Of a stretch of 64,000 nucleotides of DNA, positions 25,543-34,432 are shown piece after piece (the stretch's first letter is position 1; every line of letters starts with the position of its first letter). The notes beneath the pieces are model-generated. The model was not told the origin of the DNA. It saw only the letters and a list, made by a program, of their open reading frames with translations, and did no database searches. Position numbers and translations under genes: made by a program. The DNA is from Desulfobacterales bacterium (GTDB lineage: Bacteria; Desulfobacterota; Desulfobacteria; Desulfobacterales; JAFDDL01). Location: contig JAVEYW010000016.1 of the NCBI GenBank assembly GCA_034003325.1, positions 53,526-117,525 of the forward strand, written 5' to 3'.

Positions 25543-26037
25543 ATGAGCCAATCTGAAGAGAACCTGCAGTCCGCTTTTGCCGGAGAGTCCCAGGCCAACC
25601 GGAAGTACCTCGCCTTTGCCCAACAAGCTGAGAAAGAAGGGTATAAACAGGTCGCCAAACTCTTCCGGGCCGCCGCTGAAGCCGAAACGGTGCACGCGCA
25701 CGCCCATCTTCGGGTTCTTGGCGGCATCAAAACCACCGCCGAAAACCTCAAGGAAGCGATTGCGGGTGAAACCCATGAGTTTAAATCCATGTATCCCGAA
25801 ATGATCGCACTGGCCAAAGCAGAAGGCGCCAAAGCAGCGGAGCGATCCTTCACCTTTGCCAATGAAGTCGAAAAAATACACGCCGCCCTCTATCAGAAGG
25901 CTCTCGACAATTTGGGCAAGACAGAGGACGTCGACTACTATGTCTGCTCGGTATGCGGTTACACCTGCGAGTCGGCAGCGCCGGACAAATGCCCGGTCTG
26001 CAACGCTGCTTCCAAAGCGTTTTCCAAAATCGCTTAG
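25543..26037 (+). CDS. rbr: Rubrerythrin
   Basis: Non-heme diiron peroxidase that reduces H2O2 with electrons from rubredoxin, a main peroxide defence of anaerobes. 164 residues: an N-terminal four-helix ferritin-like domain with the diiron ligands (E15 in the AGESQAN segment, E48 and H51 in EAETVH, E76 in GETHEF, E110 and H113 in EVEKIH) and a C-terminal rubredoxin-like domain with C135-X2-C138 and C150-X2-C153. AGGAGG sits eight bases upstream of the ATG. Its likely electron donors, flavodoxin and rubredoxin, are encoded immediately downstream. Confidence 0.95.
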   Translation: MSQSEENLQSAFAGESQANRKYLAFAQQAEKEGYKQVAKLFRAAAEAETVHAHAHLRVLGGIKTTAENLKEAIAGETHEFKSMYPEMIALAKAEGAKAAERSFTFANEVEKIHAALYQKALDNLGKTEDVDYYVCSVCGYTCESAAPDKCPVCNAASKAFSKIA

Positions 26038-26184
26038 CGGCAGGGGAAAAACAGAGAGCCGCTCGATACCGGCATCTCGAACTGGACAATCCCGGTGTGG
26101 CGCACAAACTTTCGGGGCTTTTTTGAATGCCGTTCACAACGCGGTGAAAAATGAAAATAACCAAATCACGCTCAAGGAGGATAA

Positions 26185-26631
26185 ATGAAAAAGATGCTGG
26201 TGGCTTATTACAGCAGAACCGGAAACACACAAAAAATGGCGGAGTTTATCGCCGAAGGAATCCGCTTCAGCGGAAACGAAGCCATATTGAAAAAGGTCTC
26301 AGAAATTAAGGACGCCAAGGAATTGGCGGGATATGACGGGTATGCCTTCGGATGCCCTACCTACCACAAAGATATGACGGCGGGAATGAAAACCTTCCTG
26401 TTTACAGCTGAAAGGGCCAATCTTCTCGGAAAGATGGGAGGCGCCTTCGGCTCTCACACCCATAGCGGGGAATCCGCGCCCATGATCTTCGATACCATGC
26501 TTTATGTGTTCAAGATGGATATGGTGGATCTTGGGCCGCTAAATTTGAAAGAAGCGGTGGTAGGGACTCAGGAGGGCAGCAAAGCTTGCCAGGAATACGG
26601 CAAAGCCATAGGCGAAAAATTCACCCGCTGA
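26185..26631 (+). CDS. Flavodoxin family protein
   Basis: 148 residues, FMN-binding flavodoxin fold. The phosphate-binding loop is [10 protein letters not shown] (residues 10-19), the second loop is GCPTYHKDM near 55-63, and [13 protein letters not shown] near 92 matches the WrbA/FldA third loop. It is an electron carrier, probably in the oxidative-stress chain with the rubrerythrin and rubredoxin on either side. The ATG has AAGGAGG upstream. The His- and Ser-rich third loop, with no aromatic residue visible, resembles the flavodoxin_5/WrbA-like families rather than long-chain FldA. Confidence 0.85.
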   Translation: MKKMLVAYYSRTGNTQKMAEFIAEGIRFSGNEAILKKVSEIKDAKELAGYDGYAFGCPTYHKDMTAGMKTFLFTAERANLLGKMGGAFGSHTHSGESAPMIFDTMLYVFKMDMVDLGPLNLKEAVVGTQEGSKACQEYGKAIGEKFTR

Positions 26632-26692
26632 TACACCGGTCGCAAAGCATGCGATCAACATCGGCAACCACCAAATAAATGAGGATGAAACG

Positions 26693-26914
26693 ATGCCAAC
26701 AGCTGAAGAAATGTATCAATGCCAAACCGTTAATTGCGGGTATATTTACAACCCGGAAAAGGGAGATCGAAAGGGGAAAATTCCAAAAAACACGAAATTT
26801 GAAGATTTGCCGGAAGATTGGAAGTGCCCGGTTTGCGGTGCAGGAAAACGAATGTTCAAACCCTTGGCGGGACCGGGTTCGGTAAGTGGCAGAGACCAGG
26901 GAATAGGCTCTTAA
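26693..26914 (+). CDS. Rubredoxin, type II (CX4C knuckle)
   Basis: 73 residues with a single Fe(Cys)4 centre: C10-X4-C15 and C45-X2-C48. Ordinary rubredoxins have CX2C in both knuckles; the CX4C first knuckle (CQTVNC) is the mark of type II rubredoxins known from Desulfovibrio desulfuricans. The rest, [10 protein letters not shown]...[12 protein letters not shown], is standard. A 20-residue Gly/Pro-rich tail follows. Likely reductant for rubrerythrin. ATG at 26693 is preceded by GAGGATGAAACG. Confidence 0.9.
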   Translation: MPTAEEMYQCQTVNCGYIYNPEKGDRKGKIPKNTKFEDLPEDWKCPVCGAGKRMFKPLAGPGSVSGRDQGIGS

Positions 26915-26999
26915 GCGGCAAATTTCGTTCCGTGCAACACTTCATTCATCACCCATCCCCATAAGAACGCAGCGGTATTCGGCATTGAAAAAACAAAAA

Positions 27000-27031
27000 G
27001 CGTCTGATGACGATTTGTCGACGTCAGACGC
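27000..27031 (-). terminator. Terminator of the universal stress protein gene
   Basis: GCGTCTGA (27000-27007) and its complement at 27024-27031 form an 8-bp stem with a 16-nt loop; on the minus strand it is followed by CTTTTTGTTTTTT. It ends uspA and may also stop read-through from the convergent rubredoxin gene. Confidence 0.8.
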
Positions 27032-27050
27032 TTATTTTGGAATTCGGTAG

Positions 27051-27443
27051 TTATTTTACCACAACAATGGGGCACTCGCTGTTCAGAATAACAAATTGCG
27101 CGGTGGAGCCCATGAGAAATTTCCCCACTCGCGATCTTTTTCTGACCCCAAGTATCAACTCATCAATTTTGTGCTCCCGCACTAAATTGACCAAGTCCTC
27201 CCCTTGGGTCAGACTTCGGATAACCAAATGGGTTTCACAAACAAAGCCCGCATTCGTTAACCGCTCTTTAAGGCTTTTAAGCTCGCCTTCCGCCGCTTCA
27301 ATCTCCGGCGTATTAAGCTCGGGGCTATGCGCGGTGAGCGTAAATACATGAATCTCGGCATTGAACGCTTTGGCATGAGCTTCGGCCACTTTCAACGCCT
27401 CTCTTGATCGATCGGAACCATTAAATCCAACGGCAATTCTCAT
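27051..27443 (-). CDS. Universal stress protein, UspA family
   Basis: 130 residues with the UspA fold. MRIAVGFNGSDRSREAL is the first strand and loop, DELILGVRKRSRVGKFLMGSTAQFVILNSECPIVVVK is the C-terminal ATP-binding block of the GX2GX9GS/T type (GVRKRS..GKFLMGSTA), so an ATP-binding Usp is likely. The ATG at 27443 begins the conserved strand; a frame 10 codons longer is possible but less likely. Monocistronic, with its own terminator. It fits the stress-related neighbourhood. Confidence 0.88.
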   Translation of the reverse strand: MRIAVGFNGSDRSREALKVAEAHAKAFNAEIHVFTLTAHSPELNTPEIEAAEGELKSLKERLTNAGFVCETHLVIRSLTQGEDLVNLVREHKIDELILGVRKRSRVGKFLMGSTAQFVILNSECPIVVVK

Positions 27444-28003
27444 GGCGGCACCTGATTCCCGCTTCGCGGGCATGCGTTAGGCTATCGGCTCAATAAAAAA
27501 CCACTTCCCTATTATTTGTCATACGTAAGCGTTTCTGTTATCAAGTCCGTGCTAATTAAACAATTTCCTGTCCATATAAGAGGTTGCCCCCAGCAATGTC
27601 AAGCAAGAACTCCGCGGTTTATACCCCCGCTTTCATATTTTATTAGCCTTTGCATGACGCACCGTATTCGCCAAATCATCCTGAAAAATCGATTCATTGT
27701 TGATAATCAACACCTTGGCATCACCATAAGGTTCCCATGGCCGGCCCACCTTGCACCACCCGTGACCCCGTTGCAGCGCCATCTGCTTGAAATAAACGCC
27801 CGAACTACGCATTACTACCCAAACCGGATAGTGTTAAATGGCCTGTTGTGCCAATTGCCCACTGTGGCTCAATAGGCCTATATTGAAACATGTAGCCGAT
27901 CCGGAATGGGAGAAACGGGCATTTCGCAACCACGACGAATCGGTTGGCTTCCGGTTTCATATTTTCCTTAAACATCGATAACACTCTATTAAGGAAAACG
28001 GCA
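27444..28003. other. Intergenic region between uspA and the STAS-like gene
   Basis: 560 bases with no supported gene. A 119-codon plus-strand frame (27516-27875) shows no motif, biased composition (Pro/His/Arg) and no ribosome site. The GGCCT...AGGCC segment near 27839-27880 could form a weak stem. The promoters of the two divergent genes must lie here. Confidence 0.4.
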
Positions 28004-28282
28004 ATGGCAAAAAATTTTCGAATCGATACCAGAAATAGTGGTAAGCAATCTCTAAGCCTTCAATTATACGGCGATTTTGACGGGTCTTCCGCCTGGGATT
28101 TGCTGCAGGTGCTTCAAAAATACGCAAGGAAGTACGCCCGTGTGGCCATCAAAACCGATCAACTCCGGAATGTCAACAGCATCGGTTTCAAGATTGTCGC
28201 CTCCAAATTGGTTCGGCTGACCGCCGCCGGGACCCAAATTATCTTTACAGGAAAATACGAATCGGCTTTTTCCGGGGGGTGA
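28004..28282 (+). CDS. STAS-like (anti-anti-sigma factor type) protein
   Basis: 92 residues. The pattern LSLQLYGDFDGSSAWDLLQVLQK...VAIKTDQLRNVNSIGFKIVASKLVRLTAAGTQIIFTGKY follows the STAS domain, with the conserved Asp-rich strand, a helix, and the Ser of NSIG at the phosphorylation position seen in SpoIIAA-type proteins. The ATG at 28004 has AAGGA nine bases upstream; the frame is open further upstream but without a site. Possible binding partner: a serine kinase anti-sigma factor, none of which is in this window. Confidence 0.6.
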   Translation: MAKNFRIDTRNSGKQSLSLQLYGDFDGSSAWDLLQVLQKYARKYARVAIKTDQLRNVNSIGFKIVASKLVRLTAAGTQIIFTGKYESAFSGG

Positions 28283-28443
28283 ACCTCATTACGGAAACAC
28301 CCGCTCCGGAGTGCCACACCTACACACTACTGCCTATTAATTTTATAATAATTGGTTAATTGTACCGATTGCCCTATGGCGTATCAAAAGCGTATAAGTT
28401 AAAAGGCCTGTTTACCACCATGATCTCAACTCAGGGGAGCAAA

Positions 28444-28752
28444 ATGAGCATTAAAAAACAGTATGTTAAAGATAAATCGACTTGCAAGGTAACCTTTCGG
28501 ATTGATGAGCATATCAGCAACCGCGCGAAAACAGCCCATGTGGTCGGTGAGTTCAACAACTGGTCGACCTTGGCTACCCCGATGAAGCGTCTGAAAAACG
28601 GTGCATTTACCGTCACTCTGGACATGGAGAGTGGCAGGGAATATCAGTTTCGCTATTTGCTGGAAAAGAATCATTGGGAAAATGACCCGCAGGCCGATAA
28701 AGAGGTGGCAACGCCTTTTGGTGACAGCCGAAACTCGGTCATCATTCTTTAG
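28444..28752 (+). CDS. Stand-alone CBM48/AMPK-beta-like glycogen-binding domain protein
   Basis: 102 residues forming one immunoglobulin-like E-set domain. VTFRIDEHISNRAKTAHVVGEFNNWSTLATPMKRLKNGAFTVTLDM and YQFRYLLEKNHWENDPQAD match the AMPK-beta/isoamylase N-terminal glycogen-binding module, including the aromatic FNNW that stacks on glucan. No catalytic domain is attached, so it is a stand-alone carbohydrate-binding or glycogen-targeting protein. GGGGAG lies before the ATG. The STAS-like gene is 162 bases upstream on the same strand. Confidence 0.85.
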   Translation: MSIKKQYVKDKSTCKVTFRIDEHISNRAKTAHVVGEFNNWSTLATPMKRLKNGAFTVTLDMESGREYQFRYLLEKNHWENDPQADKEVATPFGDSRNSVIIL

Positions 28753-28777
28753 AAACACCCGGGCAAAAGGTTAGTTC

Positions 28778-28806
28778 GGGGGACTGGATAAATACCGGCC
28801 CCCTTT
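28778..28806 (+). terminator. Probable terminator of the CBM48 gene
   Basis: GGGGG-A-C-T-GG (28778-28787) pairs with CCGGCCCCC (28795-28803) leaving a short loop, followed by TTTCG. The T-run is short. Confidence 0.5.
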
Positions 28807-29215
28807 CGCTTGCCATTCGAAAACACTCTCCGCTGCTACGGCACCCAACAAAAGCTAATCAGCGCCCTTGGTTTGATTGATTTTTTTACTTCCGTTTTTT
28901 TCTTCATTCGCTGAAGCATGCGCGCAAAGGAATTCTCCTTTCCCGCCGACATAACAACAAGCCGCTTTCAATCCTGTCGCCGGCCAGCACGTACCGAAAT
29001 ACGGAATCACGGTTGCCGGCGTGTCTCTTCGGCAAGTGGGTTAATCCGTTACACCCCATACCCGTTCGATGGTGCATACAATATGCTATCTTATTGATAA
29101 TCATTGATTATAATTTGTTCATGATGCAATCAAATTGCATAATTTGCCCGACGCACGTATGATGATACCATTTCAGGGCTGAAACAGAACTCAACCAACC
29201 CAAACGGAGATTGCG
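28804..29215. other. Intergenic region upstream of fadN
   Basis: About 410 bases. Near 29090-29108 the sequence CTTATTGATAATCATTGAT matches a Fur-type box at 13 of 19 positions with an intact GATAATCATT core. A 66-codon minus-strand frame with no features is not called. No other signal is seen. Confidence 0.35.
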
Positions 29216-31621
29216 ATGATGAGAAAAATCAACCAGGCGGCCGTAATCGGCTCCGGCGCCATGGGCGGCGGCATCGCGGCACTGCTGGCCGATGCGGGAA
29301 TTCAAACCTTGCTTCTCGATATCGTTCCCTTTGATTTGAAAGCAGAAGAAAAATCGGACCCGAAAGCCAGAAACAAAATCGTGAAGACCGGCCTGGACAA
29401 CCTGCTTGCGGCCAAGCCGCCCGTCTTGATGCACCCACGGGATATCGAACGGATCACCATCGGCAACCTGGAAGACGATTTTGATAAGTTGGCCGCCTGC
29501 GACTGGATCATCGAAGTCGTGGTGGAAAACCTTAAAATAAAGCGGGCGCTGCTAAAGCGGATTGAAGCGGTTAAAAAACCCGGCGCCATTGTTTCCACCA
29601 ACACCTCCGGAATTCCGTTGGCGGCCATGACAAAGGGACTCGGAAAGGCGTTTAAACAGCACTTTCTGGGCACCCACTTTTTCAATCCGGTGCGCTACAT
29701 GCATCTTCTGGAAATCATTCCGGGAAAAGAAACGCGCGCCGAGGTTCTTCAGTTCATCTCCAATTTCGGCGAACACCGACTGGGCAAAGGGATTGTGCGG
29801 GCCAAGGACACGCCGAATTTCGTCGGAAACCGCATCGGCGTTCAGGGCGTCACCAGTGCCTTTCACCTGATGGCCGAAGAAGGGCTCACCATTCCCGAAG
29901 CGGACGCCCTGCTGGGCCCGGTACTCGGGCGCCCCAAAACCGCCACCTTCAAGACCGCCGATCTCGTGGGGCTCGATGTTCTGGGCCACGTCTGCCAAAA
30001 CGCCTATGCGCTGCTCCCCGATGATGAGGCGCGCGCCTCTTTTTCGCTGCCGGAATTCATTCAAAAAATGATCGCCCAAAAGATGCTCGGCAACAAAACC
30101 GGGGGCGGATTCTATAAAACGGAAAAAGGGCCGGATGGCCGGAAAATCGCCCTGGTCGTCAACCCAAACACCCTGATCTATGAAGCCGTTGAAAAGCCGG
30201 AGTTCCCGTGTCTTCTCGCCGCCAAAAAGGCGGCATTACTGGCGGACAAAATAAAGGCCGTCGTTTACGGCGGCGATAAGGGCGCCCGGTTTGCCTGGCG
30301 CGTTCTGGCCGGATCACTGATCTATGCCGCCCGCCGAATACCCGAAATTGCCGGCACAATCGTTGAAATCGATAACGCCATGAAATGGGGGTATAATTTC
30401 ATGCTGGGACCCTTTGAAGCCTGGGATGCCATCGGCGTGGCGGCGTCGGTGCGGAAAATGGAAAAAGAAGGGTTGGCCGTGCCGGATACGGTGAAGCAAA
30501 TGCTCGCGGGTGGAAATGAGACCTTTTACAAAACTGAAAACGGCGTGATGTTCTATTTCGATTTTGCTTCCGGAGCATACAAAAAGGTACCGGCTGCCAA
30601 AGAGGCCCTTTCATTATTCCCGCTGAAAGCGGCGGGAAAAACCGCCCGAAGCTGCGCGTCCGCCTCTCTCATTGATCTGGGTGACGGCGTCTTTTGCTGC
30701 GAGTTTCATACGAAGATGAATGCCCTGAACGGGGAGTTGATCGAATTTATGCATGACGCGCTGGATTACACGGAAGAAAACGGCGTGGGCCTGGTGATCG
30801 GAAACCAGGCCGGCGGCACGCCGGGAGCCTTTTCCGCTGGCGCGGATCTGATGACGCTTGCCATGGCTGCACTGGCGGGAAAATTCGCCGACATCACGCA
30901 CATGATTCGACGGCTTCAGAATATCGCACAACGCAGCCGATATGGCGCCTTTCCGGTAGTGGCGGCCCCGTATGGCATGGCGCTTGGCGGCGGATGCGAA
31001 GTGTGCCTGGGGGCCGACCGAATCGTGGCCCATACCGAACTATACATGGGCCTGGTGGAAATCGGCGTGGGACTGATTCCGGCCGGCGGTGGGTGCCTGA
31101 ACCTGTGGAAAAAGTATTACCACAGCCTGCCCGAAAAAGTGACGGATACGGATTTAACCAAATTCGCAGTCCCCGCCTTGATGCAAATCACCACGGCCAC
31201 CGTCTCCACCTCCGCAGCCGATGCCCGCGCCAATGGCTTTCTCGGGCCAACGGACCGAATCGTCTTTAATCGGGACCATCTGATCGGAGAGGCCAAAAAG
31301 GAAGTCCTTCGAATGGTGAGCGACGGATACGCGCCGCCAATTAAAAGGCCTATACGGGTTGCGGGAGAGGCCATTCAGGGCATGGTGAACGTTCAACTCT
31401 TCGATATGCTGCGCGCTGGTTTCGTGACGGAGTATGACGCGTTTCTCGCCCGTCGCATCGCCTATGTGATCGGCGGCGGAAATGTCCGCTCGGGCAGCGA
31501 GATTCACGAAGACGTCATTCTGAAACTGGAAGAAGAAGCCTTCCTTGATTTCCTGAAGGAAACCAGAACCCACCAACGCATCGAGCACATGCTGAAAACT
31601 GGAAAATCGCTGCGAAACTAA
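29216..31621 (+). CDS. fadN: 3-hydroxyacyl-CoA dehydrogenase / enoyl-CoA hydratase, FadN-like bifunctional
   Basis: 801 residues. The order is dehydrogenase first, hydratase second, the reverse of E. coli FadB and as in Bacillus FadN. The N-terminal Rossmann loop is GSGAMG (12-17), followed by the 3HCDH signature NPVRYMHLLEIIPGKET near 158-174. The crotonase part from about residue 475 has SAGADLMTLAM for the oxyanion hole and GGGCEVCLGADRI, with ELYMGLVEIGVGLIPAGGG containing the catalytic-type Glu. It performs steps 2 and 3 of beta-oxidation. Starts ATG ATG; the second ATG at 29219 is equally possible. The thiolase gene follows 21 bases downstream. Confidence 0.93.
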   Translation: MMRKINQAAVIGSGAMGGGIAALLADAGIQTLLLDIVPFDLKAEEKSDPKARNKIVKTGLDNLLAAKPPVLMHPRDIERITIGNLEDDFDKLAACDWIIEVVVENLKIKRALLKRIEAVKKPGAIVSTNTSGIPLAAMTKGLGKAFKQHFLGTHFFNPVRYMHLLEIIPGKETRAEVLQFISNFGEHRLGKGIVRAKDTPNFVGNRIGVQGVTSAFHLMAEEGLTIPEADALLGPVLGRPKTATFKTADLVGLDVLGHVCQNAYALLPDDEARASFSLPEFIQKMIAQKMLGNKTGGGFYKTEKGPDGRKIALVVNPNTLIYEAVEKPEFPCLLAAKKAALLADKIKAVVYGGDKGARFAWRVLAGSLIYAARRIPEIAGTIVEIDNAMKWGYNFMLGPFEAWDAIGVAASVRKMEKEGLAVPDTVKQMLAGGNETFYKTENGVMFYFDFASGAYKKVPAAKEALSLFPLKAAGKTARSCASASLIDLGDGVFCCEFHTKMNALNGELIEFMHDALDYTEENGVGLVIGNQAGGTPGAFSAGADLMTLAMAALAGKFADITHMIRRLQNIAQRSRYGAFPVVAAPYGMALGGGCEVCLGADRIVAHTELYMGLVEIGVGLIPAGGGCLNLWKKYYHSLPEKVTDTDLTKFAVPALMQITTATVSTSAADARANGFLGPTDRIVFNRDHLIGEAKKEVLRMVSDGYAPPIKRPIRVAGEAIQGMVNVQLFDMLRAGFVTEYDAFLARRIAYVIGGGNVRSGSEIHEDVILKLEEEAFLDFLKETRTHQRIEHMLKTGKSLRN

Positions 31622-31642
31622 GCGAATAGGGAGGATACCGTC

Positions 31643-32821
31643 ATGAGAGACGCCTATATTGTGACATCGGTACGGACCCCGGGGTGCAAGCAGGTAAAGG
31701 GAGCGTTTAAAGACACCCGCCCGGAAGACTTACTTTCCTTCATTTTGAGCGCCGTCGTGGAGAAAGCGGCCGGGCCGGCCCTCGCGGATGTGGAAGACAT
31801 CATGGTGGGCTGCGCCTTTCCGGAAGCCGAGCAGGGAATGAATATCGGCCGGCTGGCCGCGCAGATCGCCGGTTTCCCGAACCAGGTCTCAGGGGCCACC
31901 GTTAACCGCTTTTGCGCCTCCGGCCTGGAAGCCATTGCGCTGGCCGCCCTTCGGGTTATGGCGGGCTGGTCGGACATCGTGATCGGAGGGGGTATCGAGT
32001 CCATGTCCTATATTCCCATCGGCGGGCTCGCACCGAGACCACATCCGGAATTTTCCCAAAAGCGAGCGGATCTGTATATGTCCATGGGGCTCACGGCCGA
32101 AAACGTGGCCAAGCGGTATGGAATTTCACGAGAAGCTCAGGATGCGTTCGCCTATGAATCCCAGATGAAGGCGGCCCACGCACAACAGAATCATCTTTTT
32201 ACCGAGCTGATTCCCACACCCGCCACCCGGTTTACGGCCACGGAAACCGGCCCCTTTAAAAAAGAGACGGTTCTTCAATCCGTGGACGACGGGGTTCGGG
32301 CCGATACGACCCGGGAACGGCTGGCCGCATTAAAACCCGCCTTTGCCTCGGGCGGCACGGTCACTGCGGGAAACGCCTCTCAAATGACGGACGGCGCGGC
32401 CGCCACCCTGATGATGAGTGAAGCGAAGGTAACTCAATTCGGGCTCAAGCCGATCGCAACACTCAAAGGCTACACCACCATCGGGTGCAACCCCGACGAA
32501 ATGGGGGTTGGGCCAAGATACGCCATTCCCAAGCTGCTGGATCAGGTCGGTTTGAAGATAGAAGATATCGGCCTGTTTGAAATCAACGAGGCCTTTGCCT
32601 CACAGGCACTTTACTGCATTCGGGAGCTGGGCATCGATTCCGCCAAGGTCAACCTTCACGGCGGCGCCATCGCGCTGGGTCATCCGCTCGGATGCACGGG
32701 CGCCAAGCTGTGCGCGACCTTGCTGTCCAATATGAAGCAAAAAGGGGTAAAATACGGGGTTGAGTCCATGTGCATCGGCATGGGCATGGGGGCTGCGGCC
32801 TTGTTTGAGCTGTGCGAATAA
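31643..32821 (+). CDS. fadA: Acetyl-CoA acyltransferase (thiolase, FadA-like)
   Basis: 392 residues, thiolase superfamily: nucleophilic Cys in NRFCASG (C91), the GGIESMS loop near 121, NEAFASQA near 316, the catalytic His in GGAIALGHPLGCTGAKL near 345, and a C-terminal CIGMGMGA motif containing the acid/base Cys. Completes beta-oxidation by cleaving 3-ketoacyl-CoA. Ribosome site AGGGAGG precedes the ATG. Co-transcribed with fadN. A distinct terminator hairpin follows. Confidence 0.94.
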   Translation: MRDAYIVTSVRTPGCKQVKGAFKDTRPEDLLSFILSAVVEKAAGPALADVEDIMVGCAFPEAEQGMNIGRLAAQIAGFPNQVSGATVNRFCASGLEAIALAALRVMAGWSDIVIGGGIESMSYIPIGGLAPRPHPEFSQKRADLYMSMGLTAENVAKRYGISREAQDAFAYESQMKAAHAQQNHLFTELIPTPATRFTATETGPFKKETVLQSVDDGVRADTTRERLAALKPAFASGGTVTAGNASQMTDGAAATLMMSEAKVTQFGLKPIATLKGYTTIGCNPDEMGVGPRYAIPKLLDQVGLKIEDIGLFEINEAFASQALYCIRELGIDSAKVNLHGGAIALGHPLGCTGAKLCATLLSNMKQKGVKYGVESMCIGMGMGAAALFELCE

Positions 32822-32828
32822 GGATTGA

Positions 32829-32850
32829 GGGGCCTGCCTTCACAGGCCCC
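32829..32850. terminator. Bidirectional terminator hairpin between fadA and the alcohol dehydrogenase gene
   Basis: GGGGCCTG (32829-32836), loop CCTTCA, CAGGCCCC (32843-32850): perfect 8-bp GC-rich stem in the 55-base gap between convergent genes. A T-run is lacking, so efficiency is uncertain. Confidence 0.65.
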
Positions 32851-32876
32851 ATTAACCGGCTGCAACCAAGGCCGGG

Positions 32877-34043
32877 TTATAAAGCGTTTTTGTAAATCTG
32901 AATCACATCAGATAACGTGGGGCACCGGGGATTGGTCAAACCGCAGGCGTCTTTTTGCGCATTTTCCGCCATAATGAGCAGGTCTTTTTCCAGCACGCCC
33001 AATTCCTCAAGACCACCGGGTATTCCGACATCCTTGGAAAGGGTCTGAATGGCCTCGAGGGCCTTTTCCGCCGCCGCCCTGGCGGAGAACCCTTCTACTT
33101 TTTCGCCCATGGCTTTGGCGATATCCACAAACCGGTCTACCTTGGCGATCATATTATAGCGTTGCACATGGGGAAGCAAAATGGCATTGCAAACCCCGTG
33201 GGGCAGATCGTAAAAGCCGCCTAACTGGTGCGCCATGGCATGAACATGTCCCAAACTTGCGTTGTTAAAGGCCATGCCCGCCAGATACTGCGCGTAACAC
33301 ATCTTGTCCCGCGCCTCCATATCGCCGCCGTGCGCCACCGCCGCTCGCAGGTATTTCGCGATCAGTTCGATCGCTTTCAGCGCACAGGCATCGGTCACCG
33401 GCGTGGCAATGGTGGACACATAAGCCTCCACGGCATGGGTCAGCGCATCCATGCCGGTGGCCGCAGTCAACCCCGGCGGCATGCCCTTCATCAGCAACGG
33501 GTCATCAATGGCGACATTCGGGGTCACCCGCCAGTCCACAATCGCCATTTTCACCTTTCGACTCGTATCGGTAATGATGCAAAACCGCGTCATTTCACTG
33601 GCCGTACCGGCCGTGGTGTTGACGGCGATAAATGGGGGCATGGGGCGAGTGGAGCGATCCACGCCTTCATAATCCCGAATGTTGCCGCCGTTGGTGGCGA
33701 CAATGCCAATCCCCTTGCCGCAATCATGGGAACTGCCACCCCCCAGAGAAATAATGAGATCACAGCCATGCTCTTGATACAACGCCAGCCCGGCATGGAC
33801 GTTGTTGTCCGTGGGATTGGGATGGGTGTCCTCGAAAACCACCGGGGTTACCCCCACTTCCTTTTTGATCACATCGATGATCTGCGCCCCGATACCGGCC
33901 GCCATAATCCCTTTATCCGTGCAGATAAAGGGGTTGGTGCCGCCCAGCGTTTTGACCTGTTTTCCGATTTCCTTGTGCGCGCCGATGCCCATCAAGGTAA
34001 CCGTCGGAATAAAAAAACCGAATACTTGTTCTCCTGTCGCCAT
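32877..34043 (-). CDS. Iron-containing alcohol dehydrogenase (group III), first copy
   Basis: 388 residues. NAD-binding GGGSSHD (101-107), TTAGTASE near 143-150, metal ligands D199 and H203 in TGMDALTHAVE, H268 in GHVHAMAHQLGG and H282 in LPHGVCNAILLPHV, as in FucO/AdhB. Substrate is unknown; the family uses primary alcohols and related diols. It lies opposite fadN-fadA. A strong sigma-54 promoter sits 108 bases upstream (34151-34167), unusual for such a gene, with an enhancer-like palindrome further upstream, so it is probably induced by an NtrC-type activator. Confidence 0.92.
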   Translation of the reverse strand: MATGEQVFGFFIPTVTLMGIGAHKEIGKQVKTLGGTNPFICTDKGIMAAGIGAQIIDVIKKEVGVTPVVFEDTHPNPTDNNVHAGLALYQEHGCDLIISLGGGSSHDCGKGIGIVATNGGNIRDYEGVDRSTRPMPPFIAVNTTAGTASEMTRFCIITDTSRKVKMAIVDWRVTPNVAIDDPLLMKGMPPGLTAATGMDALTHAVEAYVSTIATPVTDACALKAIELIAKYLRAAVAHGGDMEARDKMCYAQYLAGMAFNNASLGHVHAMAHQLGGFYDLPHGVCNAILLPHVQRYNMIAKVDRFVDIAKAMGEKVEGFSARAAAEKALEAIQTLSKDVGIPGGLEELGVLEKDLLIMAENAQKDACGLTNPRCPTLSDVIQIYKNAL

Positions 34044-34150
34044 AACGTCCCCCTTTTTAAAGTGCCCACCCGATTTGGGAGGAGCACAAGTTATGAGATG
34101 GTGAATGATTATCTACCCGCCATATTGCCACCCCTATAGCCGGAACAAAA

Positions 34151-34167
34151 AGCAAGATTGGGGCCAA
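34151..34167 (-). promoter_or_regulatory. Sigma-54 promoter of the first iron alcohol dehydrogenase
   Basis: Read on the minus strand TTGGCCCCAATCTTGCT matches the consensus TTGGCACG-N4-TTGCW in all core bases including GG at -24 and GC at -12; two inner positions differ. Predicted start near 34140, leaving a leader of almost 100 nt. Confidence 0.75.
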
Positions 34168-34312
34168 CCCCAAGGACAGGAGAAAAAATATTTTGGGTGA
34201 AAAACAATATTATAATTTGAATTCAGTATATTATCAGATTAATACCGTCCTGTTTTTTCAGCGTTATCATGGAGCAGTCGGCCGATGCGGGCAATGATAC
34301 CGACCGCGGGTC

Positions 34313-34327
34313 GGGTCAGCATGACCC
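34313..34327. promoter_or_regulatory. Enhancer-like palindrome GGGTCA-N3-TGACCC
   Basis: A perfect 6-bp inverted repeat, centre about 180 bases upstream of the predicted sigma-54 start and about 150 bases upstream of the divergent gene. A matching half-site GGGTCAGC follows at 34344-34351. The GTCA-N3-TGAC core resembles sites of NorR/NtrC-type activators. The candidate regulator is encoded at 36817. Confidence 0.55.
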
Positions 34328-34432
34328 ATTCGTTCGCGCACTTGGGTCAGCTTGATACGGTTGGGGTAGAGGTAACCACCCGAGGTCACAGGTAATCATT
34401 ATCAAGCATAATCCATTGAAAATAAAGTAATC

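Noticed and set aside
27516..27875. 119-codon plus-strand frame between uspA and the STAS-like gene
   Set aside because: No ribosome site, no motif, and composition biased to Pro, His and Arg.
33228..34139. Plus-strand frame of 303 codons opposite the first iron alcohol dehydrogenase
   Set aside because: Antisense shadow, His- and Arg-rich, not like any family.
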